A DNA stretch of 15,539 nucleotides from WHSV01 sp050694055 (GCA_050694055.1 JBOGWX010000023.1:1-15539), one strand, 5' to 3'. Shown: positions 1 to 7,382, counted from the first letter of the stretch. Made by a program: numbers and translations. Notes: generated by a model from the sequence alone, not told the origin.

Positions 1-564
1 GATGTGACCTGTGCCGTGGAAGTACCGGCCCATCGGAAGGACGCTGTCCTCGTTCATCCCGCGTTTCAGCACCATGGTGATCTTGACGGGACCGAGGCCG
101 GCGGCCGCGGCCGCCTCGATGCCCCTAAGGACCCGCTCCACCGGAAACTCGACGTCGTTCATCGCCTTGAAGACGTCGTCGTCGAGCGAATCGAGACTCA
201 CCGTGACTCGCCTCAAGCCGGCATCCGCCAGCGCGCGCGCACGTGTAGTCAGCATCGATCCGTTGGTCGTCAGAGCCAGATCGAGGCCGTCAATGGCGGC
301 CAGCATCTCGATGAGCCTCTCGATCTCGCGGCGCACGAGAGGCTCTCCTCCTGTGAGCCGGATCTTGTTCACCCCGAGCTCCACGAAGATGCGTACGACA
401 CGCTCGATCTCTTCGAAAGTCAGAAGCTCGGCGCGTTCGAGGAACTGATAGTCGCGCCCGAACACCTCTTTGGGCATGCAATAGACGCAACGAAAGTTGC
501 AGCGGTCGGTCACCGATATACGCAGATCGCGCAGCGGCCGTCCGAGGGTGTCGATCACAGCCAT
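1..564 (-). CDS. moaA: GTP 3',8-cyclase MoaA, N-terminal part (runs off left edge)
   Basis: This is a radical-SAM enzyme of molybdenum cofactor biosynthesis that converts GTP to 3',8-cyclo-GTP, the step before MoaC. Reading the complementary strand from ATG at 564 gives 188 open codons to the window edge, so about the last 40% of a usual 330-residue protein is missing. The start reads MAVIDTLGRPLRDLRISVTD. It is followed by CNFRCVYC, the CxxxCxxC cluster that binds the SAM [4Fe-4S] (about residues 22-29). LTGGEPLVR, the SAM-binding GGE motif, lies near residue 70, and LTTNGSML and VTVSLDSLD are further MoaA signatures. The C-terminal second Fe-S cluster cannot be checked. An AGGATGAGG Shine-Dalgarno directly precedes the start. 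The gene lies 190 bp downstream of the flavoprotein on the same strand, so cotranscription is possible but unproven. Confidence 0.95.
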   Translation of the reverse strand, partial: MAVIDTLGRPLRDLRISVTDRCNFRCVYCMPKEVFGRDYQFLERAELLTFEEIERVVRIFVELGVNKIRLTGGEPLVRREIERLIEMLAAIDGLDLALTTNGSMLTTRARALADAGLRRVTVSLDSLDDDVFKAMNDVEFPVERVLRGIEAAAAAGLGPVKITMVLKRGMNEDSVLPMGRYFHGTGHI

Positions 565-754
565 CACCTCATCCTGCCACGACCTCGGGCGCAATCAATC
601 AGCCGGGCTCCTATTGCTTGTGCTGATCCGGGCCGCCGGCGACTCCAACGGCCAGAAGCACGCTCGGCCGGCGTGACGTTCATGACCCTTTCCGAGCACC
701 GATCTGCCTCATCGTCCTAACGGACGCAAGGGGGCGGTCGTGATGGCACCGATA

Positions 755-2113
755 TCAGCCACCTAGCTGTCGCAGCGCATCCTCTACACCTCGCACGAAG
801 GTCGGGTACGGATAGATGAGGTCGCGCAGCCGCCCGATCGGGATCCGTTCCTTGATGGCGAGGGTCAGGAAGCCCACGATTTCGCCGGCGGCGGGACCCA
901 TCGCCGAGCCGCCGACGAGAACGTCGCGATCAGCATCCGCCACCAGCTTGATAACCCCGTGCTCCGCGCCGGGACCGTGGATCCATCCGCGCGCGGACGA
1001 CTTCGTCTCCGCGAGGCCCACTCGGAGGTTGACGCCCTGCTCGTGCGCTCTCTGGGCGGTCGGTCCGACGGACGCCACCTCCGGATCCGTGAACGTCACA
1101 CGCGGTACCGCTCGGTAGTCGGCCGGGGCGTGGTCCCGGCCGAGGATGTCGGCCGCCGCGATGCGGCCCTGGTACACGGCTACGTGAGTGAACTGTCCCT
1201 TCCCGGTGACGTCGCCGACCCCCCACCGCCCATCGCCGGCGCGCATGTGGCCGTCGACTTCGAGGGATCTGGCATCGGGATCCAAGCCGACGTTCTCGAG
1301 CCCGAGACCGGCTAGGTTCGCTCGCCGCCCGGTCGCGACCAGAATCCGCTCGGCCGTAAGGCTGCGTCCGTCGCTGAGCTCGACCGCGACCCCGCCGGTC
1401 GTCGCCTCGACCCGCTGCGCGCTGACGCCGGTATGCAGCGCGATGCCTTCGGCGCGTAAGACGTCGGCCATCGCCGCCCCGATCTCCGGTTCGTCGTAGG
1501 CGAGGGCGTGCTCGAACAACTCGACGAAGGTCACCTCGGAGCCGAAGCGCCTGAACACCTGACCCAGCTCCAACCCGATCGGGCCCGCTCCCAAGATCAC
1601 GATGGAGCGGGGTACCTCCTTGGCTTCGATGGCGTCGCGATTGGTCCATGAGTCGACCTCGTCGATGCCCTCGATCGGGGGAATCGCCGGCTCCGTCCCC
1701 GTCGCGATCACGATGCCCCGGTCGGCGCTGTGAGCCGTCCCGTCGACCTCGACCCTTCCGGGGCCGACGATCCGAGCCTGCCCCCGGAGGAAGGTCTCGC
1801 CTTTGCCCACGTGGCGCTCGACGGCGGCCTCGTCGTTCCAGTCGGCGGTGACCCCGCGGACCCGCTGCGCCACCGGGCTCCAGTCGGGCGAGATGCGCGC
1901 GTCGCCGGCCAAGCCCGTTACCCGGGCGGCTTCGGCGAGGGAGTCGGCGGCTCGCACCATGACCTTGGACGGGATGCAGCCCCAGTAGGGACACTCCCCG
2001 CCCACGAGCTTGCGCTCGATCGCCAGCACGTCCCGGCCTTCCTCGGCGAGCCGGCCGGCGACCTCCTCACCGCCGACCCCCATGCCGATGACGATCACGT
2101 CGTGACGACTCAT
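755..2113 (-). CDS. FAD-dependent pyridine nucleotide-disulfide oxidoreductase (Lpd/MerA-like class I)
   Basis: The 452-residue length is typical for class I flavoprotein disulfide reductases. An FAD Rossmann motif GMGVGG sits at residues 10-15. A redox-disulfide motif GGECPYWGCIPSK follows, with Cys41 and Cys46. The NAD(P) Rossmann motif GAGPIG is at 175-180, VATGRR at 259-264, the second FAD contact GVGDVTGKG near 298-306, and the dimerisation domain (PRVTFTDPEVASVG) from about 337. The C-terminal His-Glu pair of true dihydrolipoamide dehydrogenases (HPTxxE) is absent: the segment reads YPYPTFVRG, with Tyr436 in the His position and Arg in the Glu position. Dihydrolipoamide is therefore an unlikely substrate, and no lipoamide complex genes are nearby. 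ATG 2113 was chosen over an upstream in-frame ATG at 2173 because GAAGGAGAG sits correctly before it and the Rossmann strand begins at once. The start lies 47 nt inside the upstream SRPBCC gene, suggesting translational coupling. The substrate is unknown. Confidence 0.9.
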   Translation of the reverse strand: MSRHDVIVIGMGVGGEEVAGRLAEEGRDVLAIERKLVGGECPYWGCIPSKVMVRAADSLAEAARVTGLAGDARISPDWSPVAQRVRGVTADWNDEAAVERHVGKGETFLRGQARIVGPGRVEVDGTAHSADRGIVIATGTEPAIPPIEGIDEVDSWTNRDAIEAKEVPRSIVILGAGPIGLELGQVFRRFGSEVTFVELFEHALAYDEPEIGAAMADVLRAEGIALHTGVSAQRVEATTGGVAVELSDGRSLTAERILVATGRRANLAGLGLENVGLDPDARSLEVDGHMRAGDGRWGVGDVTGKGQFTHVAVYQGRIAAADILGRDHAPADYRAVPRVTFTDPEVASVGPTAQRAHEQGVNLRVGLAETKSSARGWIHGPGAEHGVIKLVADADRDVLVGGSAMGPAAGEIVGFLTLAIKERIPIGRLRDLIYPYPTFVRGVEDALRQLGG

Positions 2114-2564
2114 CCAAGCTCTCCTTCCGTCGAGCGAGGTGGACCCTCGTCCTCGTAGCCCGTCTTTCCGCAACTTCCTTGGCCTGCTGGAGGTGCTCGA
2201 GCACGAGGCGATCGAAGCGGCGCTTGACGCGCAGGCGCCCGATCACCCAGCCGAGCAAACCCCTCCCAACCGAGAACCTTCCCGTGTAGGCCAGCCGGGT
2301 CTTGTGGTCGCCAAGCGAGGCGAACCGGATCGTCTCGTGCACCTCCGGCAGCGGGCCTTGCAGCCAGCGGTAATGGATGGCGATCGGCCGCTCGAGAGTG
2401 AGGAGCTCGATGGTTCGAAATTCGCGACTGCCGGCAGAAGTCTTGAACTCCACGACCCACTCCGCTATGGAGCGTTCCTCGAGGCGCCGGCCCGCGGCTG
2501 CAACCACTTCGAAACAGATTTCGCGCGGAGCGTCGACGACGACGCTTTGATCGTTGAGCTTCAC
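2067..2564 (-). CDS. SRPBCC (START/polyketide cyclase-like) family protein
   Basis: This 165-residue protein has the pattern of the SRPBCC ligand-binding fold. The start VKLNDQSVVVDAPREICFEVV matches the usual first strand and helix ('v.apre.vfevv'). Central beta strands follow (WVVEFKTSAGSREFRTIELLTLERPIAIHYRW, then HETIRFASLGDHKTRLAYTGRFSV). A long amphipathic C-terminal helix (RFDRLVLEHLQQAKEVAERRATR) ends in a basic tail. GTG 2564 is preferred because AGGAAGAG lies just upstream. An in-frame ATG at 2642 would add 26 residues of unlikely sequence. The basic tail (RRDRHRHGGRR) is encoded by DNA that also holds the start of the flavoprotein, so the two genes overlap by 47 nt in different frames. 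Members bind hydrophobic ligands or modify polyketides. No substrate can be named here. Confidence 0.75.
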   Translation of the reverse strand: MKLNDQSVVVDAPREICFEVVAAAGRRLEERSIAEWVVEFKTSAGSREFRTIELLTLERPIAIHYRWLQGPLPEVHETIRFASLGDHKTRLAYTGRFSVGRGLLGWVIGRLRVKRRFDRLVLEHLQQAKEVAERRATRTRVHLARRKESLDESSRRDRHRHGGRR

Positions 2565-2926
2565 GGCTCTCTTCCTTTTGAAAGGGATAACCACTGTAGC
2601 GGCGGCAGCTCTCTCAGACCCGTCCGCTACGCGACGGACCACCGATGAGTTTTGGTGAGCTCACCGGTCCCAGTAAGTGAGCCCGACGCAATCCGACTGT
2701 TCTGAGGAGCGGAGAGCACCTCGTCGAAGAGAGCGGGAATACGAGCTGCTTGAGATTTGTCGATACAGCAATGTTCGATCCGAGGGCTCTGAGTGGCCTG
2801 AGACCATTCTCGGACCCTGAGGGGCGCGTGAGACGACACCTCAGGGTCCGAGAGTGTCCGACCGGTCGACGGCGCATCGAGAAATCGGTCGCCGTGCTCC
2901 GAGAGGGGCGAGCCCGCTGAGGCGCC
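2565..2926. other. Divergent intergenic region (362 bp)
   Basis: This lies between the minus-strand SRPBCC gene and the plus-strand MFS gene. Both strands have short open frames with no convincing start or composition. Promoters for both flanking genes are expected here, but no -35/-10 pair is strong enough to name. The only clear structure is the inverted repeat at 2808-2853. Confidence 0.6.
2808..2853. repeat. Perfect 15-bp inverted repeat with 16-nt loop
   Basis: The left arm TCTCGGACCCTGAGG (2808-2822) is the exact reverse complement of the right arm CCTCAGGGTCCGAGA (2839-2853), separated by 16 nt. It lies 73 bp upstream of the MFS start. There is no T-run on either strand, so it is not a classical intrinsic terminator. 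It could be an operator, a leader hairpin in the MFS mRNA, or one copy of a dispersed palindromic repeat. Confidence 0.85.
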
Positions 2927-4228
2927 ATGAGTAGCTCGCCGCCCCCGAGTGGCCTGGTTCAGCCCGCCCAGACGCCCCGCTCCATCCAGCGCACGTATCT
3001 ATTACTCCTGCTCGGGAACACGCTGGCGGCGTCCCTCATCTGGGGGATCAACACGATCTTCTTGCTCGACGCCGGGCTCTCGAACCTGGAGGCGTTCGCT
3101 GCCAACGCCTTCTTCACGGGTGGAATGGTGCTATTCGAGGTGCCGACGGGAATCGTCGCCGACACCGCCGGCCGCCGCATCTCGTATCTCTTCGGCACCG
3201 TGACGCTCGCCGCATCGACGCTCCTCTACGTGTTGCTGTGGCAGATCGAGGCGCCGTTCTGGCAGTGGGCGGTGGTGTCGATTCTGATCGGTCTCGGGTT
3301 CACGTTCTTCTCCGGCGCGGTCGAAGCCTGGCTGGTCGATGCCCTCACAGCGACGGGGTTCACGGGAGAGATGGAGGCGGTGTTCGGGCGCGGCCAGGTC
3401 GTGGCCGGAGCAGCGATGCTCACCGGCTCCGTCGCCGGAGGGTTCATCGCACAGCAGACGAATTTGGGCGTCCCCTTCGTGCTTCGAGGCCTCGTCCTGT
3501 TCGTGATGTTCGTGGTCGCATACAGGCTGATGCACGACATCGGGTTCACCCCCGAGAAGGGCGGTCGGCCGCTGGCCGAGATGCGCAAGGTCGCGTCCGC
3601 CTCGATCGAATACGGCTGGCGCGTACCCGCGGTCAAATGGCTGATGGTCGAGGCGCTGTTCACCGGCGGCGTCGGCATCTACGGCTTCTACGCGCTGCAG
3701 CCGTACTTGCTGGAGCTCTACGGCGATCCGCAGGCTTACCAGATCGCCGGCCTAGTGGCGGCTATCGTCGCCGGCGCGCAGATCGTCGGGGGCCTGGCGG
3801 CGCCCCGGATCCGCCGGCTCTTTCGCCGCCGTACCTCGGCGCTGATCGCGACGACGGGACTTGGCGTGATAACGCTCGGCCTCATCGGGATCGTCGAGAA
3901 CTTCTGGGCGGTGATCGGGCTCATCGTCGTCTGGGGGCTGCTGTTCGCGGCCTCGATGCCGATTCGCCAGAGCTATCTCAACGGCCTGATCCCCTCGCGG
4001 CAGCGGGCGACGATCCTCTCGTTCGACTCGTTGATGGAATCCAGCGGTGGCGTCTGGGCCCAGCCGGTGCTCGGCCGGGCCGCCGACATGTGGGGCTACG
4101 CGCCGTCCTATCTGATCGGAGCAGGGATCTCGGCCCTGGCTCTGCCCTTCCTCGCGCTCTCCAGACGTCAGAACGCTCCCTCGGACACCCTCGAGGTGGC
4201 CGACGCGGAAGTCCCACAGCCCGGCTGA
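2927..4228 (+). CDS. MFS transporter
   Basis: This 433-residue integral membrane protein has about 12 predicted helices, the usual major facilitator count. A proline-rich cytoplasmic start (MSSSPPPSGLVQPAQ) precedes helix 1 (YLLLLLGNTLAASLIWGINTI). The loop 2-3 signature reads GIVADTAGRR at residues 75-84, close to the motif A pattern GxxaDrxGRr. Two six-helix halves are separated by a charged loop near residues 205-235 (EKGGRPLAEMRKV). The second half repeats a weaker motif in LGRAADMWG. A GAGG ribosome binding site is about 8 nt before the ATG. The family exports drugs or moves small solutes, and nothing in the sequence fixes the substrate. The aldo/keto reductase starts 74 bp downstream but has its own strong promoter, so it can be expressed separately. 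Confidence 0.9.
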   Translation: MSSSPPPSGLVQPAQTPRSIQRTYLLLLLGNTLAASLIWGINTIFLLDAGLSNLEAFAANAFFTGGMVLFEVPTGIVADTAGRRISYLFGTVTLAASTLLYVLLWQIEAPFWQWAVVSILIGLGFTFFSGAVEAWLVDALTATGFTGEMEAVFGRGQVVAGAAMLTGSVAGGFIAQQTNLGVPFVLRGLVLFVMFVVAYRLMHDIGFTPEKGGRPLAEMRKVASASIEYGWRVPAVKWLMVEALFTGGVGIYGFYALQPYLLELYGDPQAYQIAGLVAAIVAGAQIVGGLAAPRIRRLFRRRTSALIATTGLGVITLGLIGIVENFWAVIGLIVVWGLLFAASMPIRQSYLNGLIPSRQRATILSFDSLMESSGGVWAQPVLGRAADMWGYAPSYLIGAGISALALPFLALSRRQNAPSDTLEVADAEVPQPG

Positions 4229-4264
4229 ACCGACTCGGACCCGAGAACTCCCCGAGCCCATCAC

Positions 4265-4302
4265 TTGACTTAAAGCCCACTTGAGGTCGTAGCGTCGCTC
4301 GG
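4265..4302 (+). promoter_or_regulatory. MerR/SoxR-type promoter with palindromic operator, leaderless start
   Basis: A -35 TTGACT (4265-4270) and a -10 TAGCGT (4290-4295) are separated by 19 bp, the over-long spacer characteristic of MerR-family activated promoters. Within the spacer region lies the imperfect palindrome ACTTAAAG-CCCA-CTTGAGGT (4268-4287). Its right arm matches the classical SoxR half-site CTTGAGGT, and its left arm matches in 6 of 8 positions with the same 4-nt centre. The ATG at 4303 is 7 nt after the -10, so transcription probably starts at or next to the A of the start codon. No Shine-Dalgarno is present. Confidence 0.75.
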
Positions 4303-5154
4303 ATGACTGTTCGCCCAGAGAGATCTTCGCCCGTGCACGCGTCTGGCACCTTCGCGATCGGTGGCGAGCTGAGCGTCCACCGGCTCGGGTTCGGAGCCAT
4401 GCGGCTTCCCGGCGTGCGGGGCGAGCCCCGGCCGAGCGCGGCCCACGACGTGCTGCGCGAGGCCGTTCGGCTGGGGGTCGACTTGATCGACACCGCGCAT
4501 GCCTACGGCCGCTCCGAAGAACTGATCGCCGAGGCGCTGCATCCCTACCCCGAGGGACTGGTGATCGCCACCAAGGGCGGGCTGGGCCGCGGTGGTCACC
4601 CTGATGGGCGCCCCGAGCGTCTGCGCGCCGACTGCGAGGACAGCCTGCGACGACTTCGCCTCGACACGATCGACCTCTGGCAGCTGCACCGGATCGATCC
4701 CGAGATACCACTCGAGGAACAGTTCGGCGCGATCCGCGAGCTGCGCGACGAGGGGAAGATCCGCTTCGTGGGCGTCTCAGAGGTATCCGTCGACGAGCTG
4801 CGCCGTGCCCGGCAACTGGTCGACATCGTCACGGTCCAGAACCGCTTCAACCTCGCCGAGCATGCAGCCGACGATGTCCTAAGCGAGTGCGAGGCGAACG
4901 GCGTCGGATTCCTCCCCTGGGCTCCGATCGCCATGGGCAACCTTCTCGGCTCGTCCAGCGCGCTGGCCGGCGTCGCTGCTGGTCACGGAGCGACACAGTC
5001 CCAGATCGCGCTCGCCTGGCTGCTCTACCGATCGCCGGTGATGCTGCCAATCCCCGGCACCGGCTCGCCCGAGCACCTACGCGACAATGTTGGCGCCGCT
5101 CTGATCGAGCTGTCCGAGAATGATCTGGCGGCTCTTTATCGCTCAGTTAGGTAG
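4303..5154 (+). CDS. Aldo/keto reductase
   Basis: This 283-residue protein is a compact NADPH-dependent (beta/alpha)8-barrel oxidoreductase of aldehydes and ketones. The catalytic tetrad is complete: Asp63 and Tyr68 in DTAHAYG, Lys91 in IATKGG, and His129 in LWQLHRID. LGFGAMRLPG is the usual first strand, and GVSEVSVDEL and VQNRFNL form the cofactor-side strands. LPIPGTGSPEHLRDN at the C-terminus is the phosphate and adenine binding segment. It resembles the YdbC-like short AKRs that lack long substrate loops. ATG 4303 has no ribosome binding site, but a -10 box lies 7 nt upstream, so a leaderless transcript is likely. The MerR/SoxR-type promoter predicts induction by redox-active or electrophilic compounds, which fits carbonyl detoxification. 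No MerR-family gene is in the window. The 3' end overlaps the convergent hydrolase pseudogene by 12 bp. Confidence 0.93.
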   Translation: MTVRPERSSPVHASGTFAIGGELSVHRLGFGAMRLPGVRGEPRPSAAHDVLREAVRLGVDLIDTAHAYGRSEELIAEALHPYPEGLVIATKGGLGRGGHPDGRPERLRADCEDSLRRLRLDTIDLWQLHRIDPEIPLEEQFGAIRELRDEGKIRFVGVSEVSVDELRRARQLVDIVTVQNRFNLAEHAADDVLSECEANGVGFLPWAPIAMGNLLGSSSALAGVAAGHGATQSQIALAWLLYRSPVMLPIPGTGSPEHLRDNVGAALIELSENDLAALYRSVR

Positions 5155-5629
5155 GCCCAGCCGATCCGCGAGTTCCTTGGGGCGACTAAGGGCAACGCTG
5201 TGACTCCCGTCGATCTCATCGGGAGTGAGTCCCAAGCGTTCCTTCACCACTCGGCGCAGCCAATGGGCGGGAAAGAAGCGATCGTCGCGACAAAGCAAGA
5301 ACCTCGTTGGTACGTCCGGCCAGGCTTCCAGCGGCCATGGCCACTCCCCCGGCGTTGCGGACTGGCCCGCGCCATCTTCAACGCCTCTGCCGCAAGATCC
5401 GGCGGAACGTCATGGAGGAACGCGGCAATGGCGCCACCAAGACGAGATCCCTGCGGTCTCCGATGGCATCGACCACCGTGTCGGCGTACTCCACCAATCC
5501 AGCTGAGTCGTCTTCGCCTGGGAGGTCCATTGCTACGACATCGCGGCCGCGATCACGAAGCTCGGGCTCCACAAGATGCCAGTACCAAGCACTGTCGAAC
5601 GCTCCATGGATGAGTACGAATGTCGCCAC
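5143..5629 (-). pseudogene. Alpha/beta hydrolase pseudogene (internal deletion plus frameshift)
   Basis: From GTG 5629, behind AAGGAG, the frame reads VATFVLIHGAFDSAWYWH, an oxyanion-hole HGA segment, then VVAMDLPGEDD and a strand ending RRDLVLVA. A family member should continue with the nucleophile elbow (G-x-S-x-G) and about 60 more residues. Instead the sequence jumps in another frame to AFLHDVPPDLAAEALKMARA, a cap/late helix. One more shift gives QSATPGEWPWPLEAWPDVPT, then RFLLCRDDRFFPAHWLRRVV (acid-loop region) and DEIDGSHSVALSRPKELADR, where the SHS segment is in the place of the catalytic His, ending at TGA 5143-5145. All remaining parts are collinear with a complete hydrolase of about 230 residues, so this is one gene that lost its nucleophile segment. 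The first frame closes after 83 codons. The deletion is too large to be a base-calling error. Confidence 0.85.
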
Positions 5630-5700
5630 AGGGGGAGGCTCCTTGATGCGCCGCATGATGTCATGGACGTCTAAGTCGTCCGACCCTTATATCGTGTGGC

Positions 5701-5729
5701 TTGCTCCTCGTCCGTGCGACAGGTACCTT
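5701..5729 (+). promoter_or_regulatory. Candidate sigma-70 promoter for the Nramp-like operon
   Basis: TTGCTC (5701-5706) and TACCTT (5724-5729) are separated by 17 bp and lie about 80 bp before the transporter ATG. This leaves a leader of roughly 70-75 nt. It is a match by eye to a degenerate consensus in high-GC DNA. Confidence 0.45.
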
Positions 5730-5737
5730 TCTTATTG

Positions 5738-5774
5738 CTCGGTTTGAGTCACCAAGGGATGGAAACGAACCGAG
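5738..5774 (+). promoter_or_regulatory. Leader hairpin upstream of the Nramp-like gene
   Basis: CTCGGTT (5738-5744) pairs perfectly with AACCGAG (5768-5774) across a 23-nt loop, inside the predicted 5' leader and 35 nt before the ATG. It does not fit any metal-sensing riboswitch motif I know (yybP-ykoY, NiCo or M-box cores are not visible). A regulatory role is only possible. Confidence 0.35.
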
Positions 5775-5809
5775 TTAGACGCACCGGTGGAACAGACAAA
5801 GGGGGAACC

Positions 5810-7249
5810 ATGTCTGCAGTAAGCGGACCCAGCGAAGCGCTGGCCAAGGAACTACCCTCCAAGCACTTACCCGGCGTTGGCTATCGGGACCTCCCCGAAC
5901 CCCTACCGCTCCGCAAGATAATTGGGCCGAGTGTGGTGCTTCTCGCCGTCTCCATTGGGTCCGGAGAGTTCGTCCTGTGGCCTTTCATCGCCTCCAGGGT
6001 GGGAACCGGCATCTTGTGGATCGCTGCGATAGGCATTCTCACTCAGTACTTCATAAACATGGAGATCGAGCGGTACACGCTCGCCACGGGGGAAACGGCC
6101 GTGACCGGGTTCACCCGTTTGTGGAAGCACTGGTCGTGGTTGTTCATCATCTTCACCGCAGGGGCCTGGGTGTGGCCGGGATGGGCCACGGGGGCCTCGA
6201 CCTCGCTGGGGTTTCTCTTCAACTGGGAGTCGGGCACCGTCAACACGGTCACCGTCCTCGGGCTGGTGGCCATCGGCATAGCGCTGACGGCCTCGCCCGT
6301 CGTGTACCAGGCGGTCGAGAAGTTCCAGATGGTCATGGTGGGAACCATCTTCGTGTTTCTCATTCTCGCTCTGTTCATGGGCTCGGAAGCCGCGGCGTGG
6401 GGCAACCTCTTCGCGTTCGAGACACCTGATCACCCGGACCTGACCCCGGCCCTGATGCTCGGCGCCCTCGCCTTCGCGGGCGCGGGGGGATCAGTGAATC
6501 TCGCACAGAGCAACTGGCTTCGCGACAAGGGCCTGGGAATGGGCGCTCACATCGCCAGGATCGAGTCGCCGCTGACCGGCCAGCCCGAAGCCGTCCCATC
6601 CCTGGGGTGGATGTTCCCCTCCGACGAGGAGAACATGAGGCGCTGGCGGGGATGGTGGAAAGTGGCCAACCAGGAGCAGTTCATCTTCTTCTTCGTGCTC
6701 GGCGCCATTTCCATCATCGTGCTGTCGGTGCTGACCGCGTCGACGGTATTCGGCGAGGAAGTCGGCACGGGCTTCGATTTCATCAGGTTCGAGGGAGAGG
6801 CGCTCAAGGACAGCGTCGCGCCGTGGTTCGGAAGCTTCTTCTGGATCACGGGAGGTGTAGTGCTCTTCTCCACGAACCTCGGGGTGCTCGATCACGTGGG
6901 GAGAGTGATCGCCGACATCCTCAAGATCAACTGGCTGGCCGAGAACGAGCGCTGGAGCGAGAGCAAGCTGTACTTCGCAATCGTGTGGACCGAGATCGCC
7001 GTTGGGGCCTTCATCCTGCTGGCCGCGATCGACCAGCCTCTCATCCTTCTCGTGATCGCATCGTCGCTCAACGGGCTCGTGATGCTCGTTTACTCGGTTC
7101 TGCTGATAATTCTCAATCGGAGGACCATGCCGGCGCCCATTCGCATCGCCGGAGTGAGGTTGGGTGCGCTGGTGTGGTCGGTGTTGTTCTTCGGATTCTT
7201 CTCCGTCATCCTGCTGCAAGACCAGTTGAGCACGCTGTTCGGCGGATAA
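5810..7249 (+). CDS. Nramp-superfamily transporter lacking the canonical metal-site motifs
   Basis: This 479-residue membrane protein has about 11 hydrophobic helices in the order of Nramp/SLC11 proteins (APC fold). Helix 1 (IIGPSVVLLAVSIGSGEFVLWPFI, residues 38-60) carries GSGEF where metal-transporting Nramps have DPGN. Helix 3 has MEIERYTLATGETAVTGF, matching the Nramp 'RlxxxTGkdL' region. Helix 6 (LGALAFAGAGGSVNLAQSNW, about 217-236) has no MPH motif. The divalent-metal ligands are therefore missing, and the substrate could be another ion or an organic solute. A hydrophilic segment at 245-290 interrupts the helices. ATG 5810 is chosen because AAAGGGGG precedes it and an upstream in-frame ATG (5696) would add 38 non-conserved residues. 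A 29-residue membrane microprotein follows after 2 nt and 3-hydroxybutyrate dehydrogenase 41 bp later. The Nramp assignment is by pattern; another APC-fold family is the main alternative. Confidence 0.75.
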   Translation: MSAVSGPSEALAKELPSKHLPGVGYRDLPEPLPLRKIIGPSVVLLAVSIGSGEFVLWPFIASRVGTGILWIAAIGILTQYFINMEIERYTLATGETAVTGFTRLWKHWSWLFIIFTAGAWVWPGWATGASTSLGFLFNWESGTVNTVTVLGLVAIGIALTASPVVYQAVEKFQMVMVGTIFVFLILALFMGSEAAAWGNLFAFETPDHPDLTPALMLGALAFAGAGGSVNLAQSNWLRDKGLGMGAHIARIESPLTGQPEAVPSLGWMFPSDEENMRRWRGWWKVANQEQFIFFFVLGAISIIVLSVLTASTVFGEEVGTGFDFIRFEGEALKDSVAPWFGSFFWITGGVVLFSTNLGVLDHVGRVIADILKINWLAENERWSESKLYFAIVWTEIAVGAFILLAAIDQPLILLVIASSLNGLVMLVYSVLLIILNRRTMPAPIRIAGVRLGALVWSVLFFGFFSVILLQDQLSTLFGG

Positions 7250-7251
7250 CG

Positions 7252-7341
7252 ATGGTCAAGCATCTGTGGATCAGGCTGCTGCTGGCGATGACGATATGGA
7301 TCGTCCTGATAGTCTTCGCCAGCCTCGTGGGCCTGATCTAG
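7252..7341 (+). CDS. 29-residue single-helix membrane microprotein
   Basis: The ATG at 7252 begins 2 nt after the transporter's TAA (TAACGATGG), so translation by termination-reinitiation is plausible. GGCGGA just upstream is a weak Shine-Dalgarno. The product is MVKHLWIRLLLAMTIW followed by IVLIVFASLVGLI. A positively charged N-terminus (Lys3, His4, Arg8) is followed by about 20 uninterrupted hydrophobic residues, then an immediate stop. This is the form of a small accessory subunit, with N-in topology expected from the positive-inside rule. It reads in a different frame from the transporter. The position suggests it partners or stabilises the transporter; no function is known. Confidence 0.6.
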   Translation: MVKHLWIRLLLAMTIWIVLIVFASLVGLI

Positions 7342-7382
7342 GCAAGGGTTTGCACTCCGGCCCCGAGCTACGGACTTGAGTC

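Noticed and set aside
4..720. 238-codon plus-strand frame at the left edge
   Set aside because: It is antisense to MoaA, whose Fe-S and GGE motifs are unmistakable on the other strand.
2808..2853. Intrinsic terminator
   Set aside because: The stem is strong but no T-run follows on either strand, and it sits upstream of both divergent genes.
5730..5809. Metal riboswitch in the leader of the Nramp-like gene
   Set aside because: Only one 7-bp hairpin is seen; none of the conserved cores of yybP-ykoY, NiCo or Mg riboswitches is recognisable.
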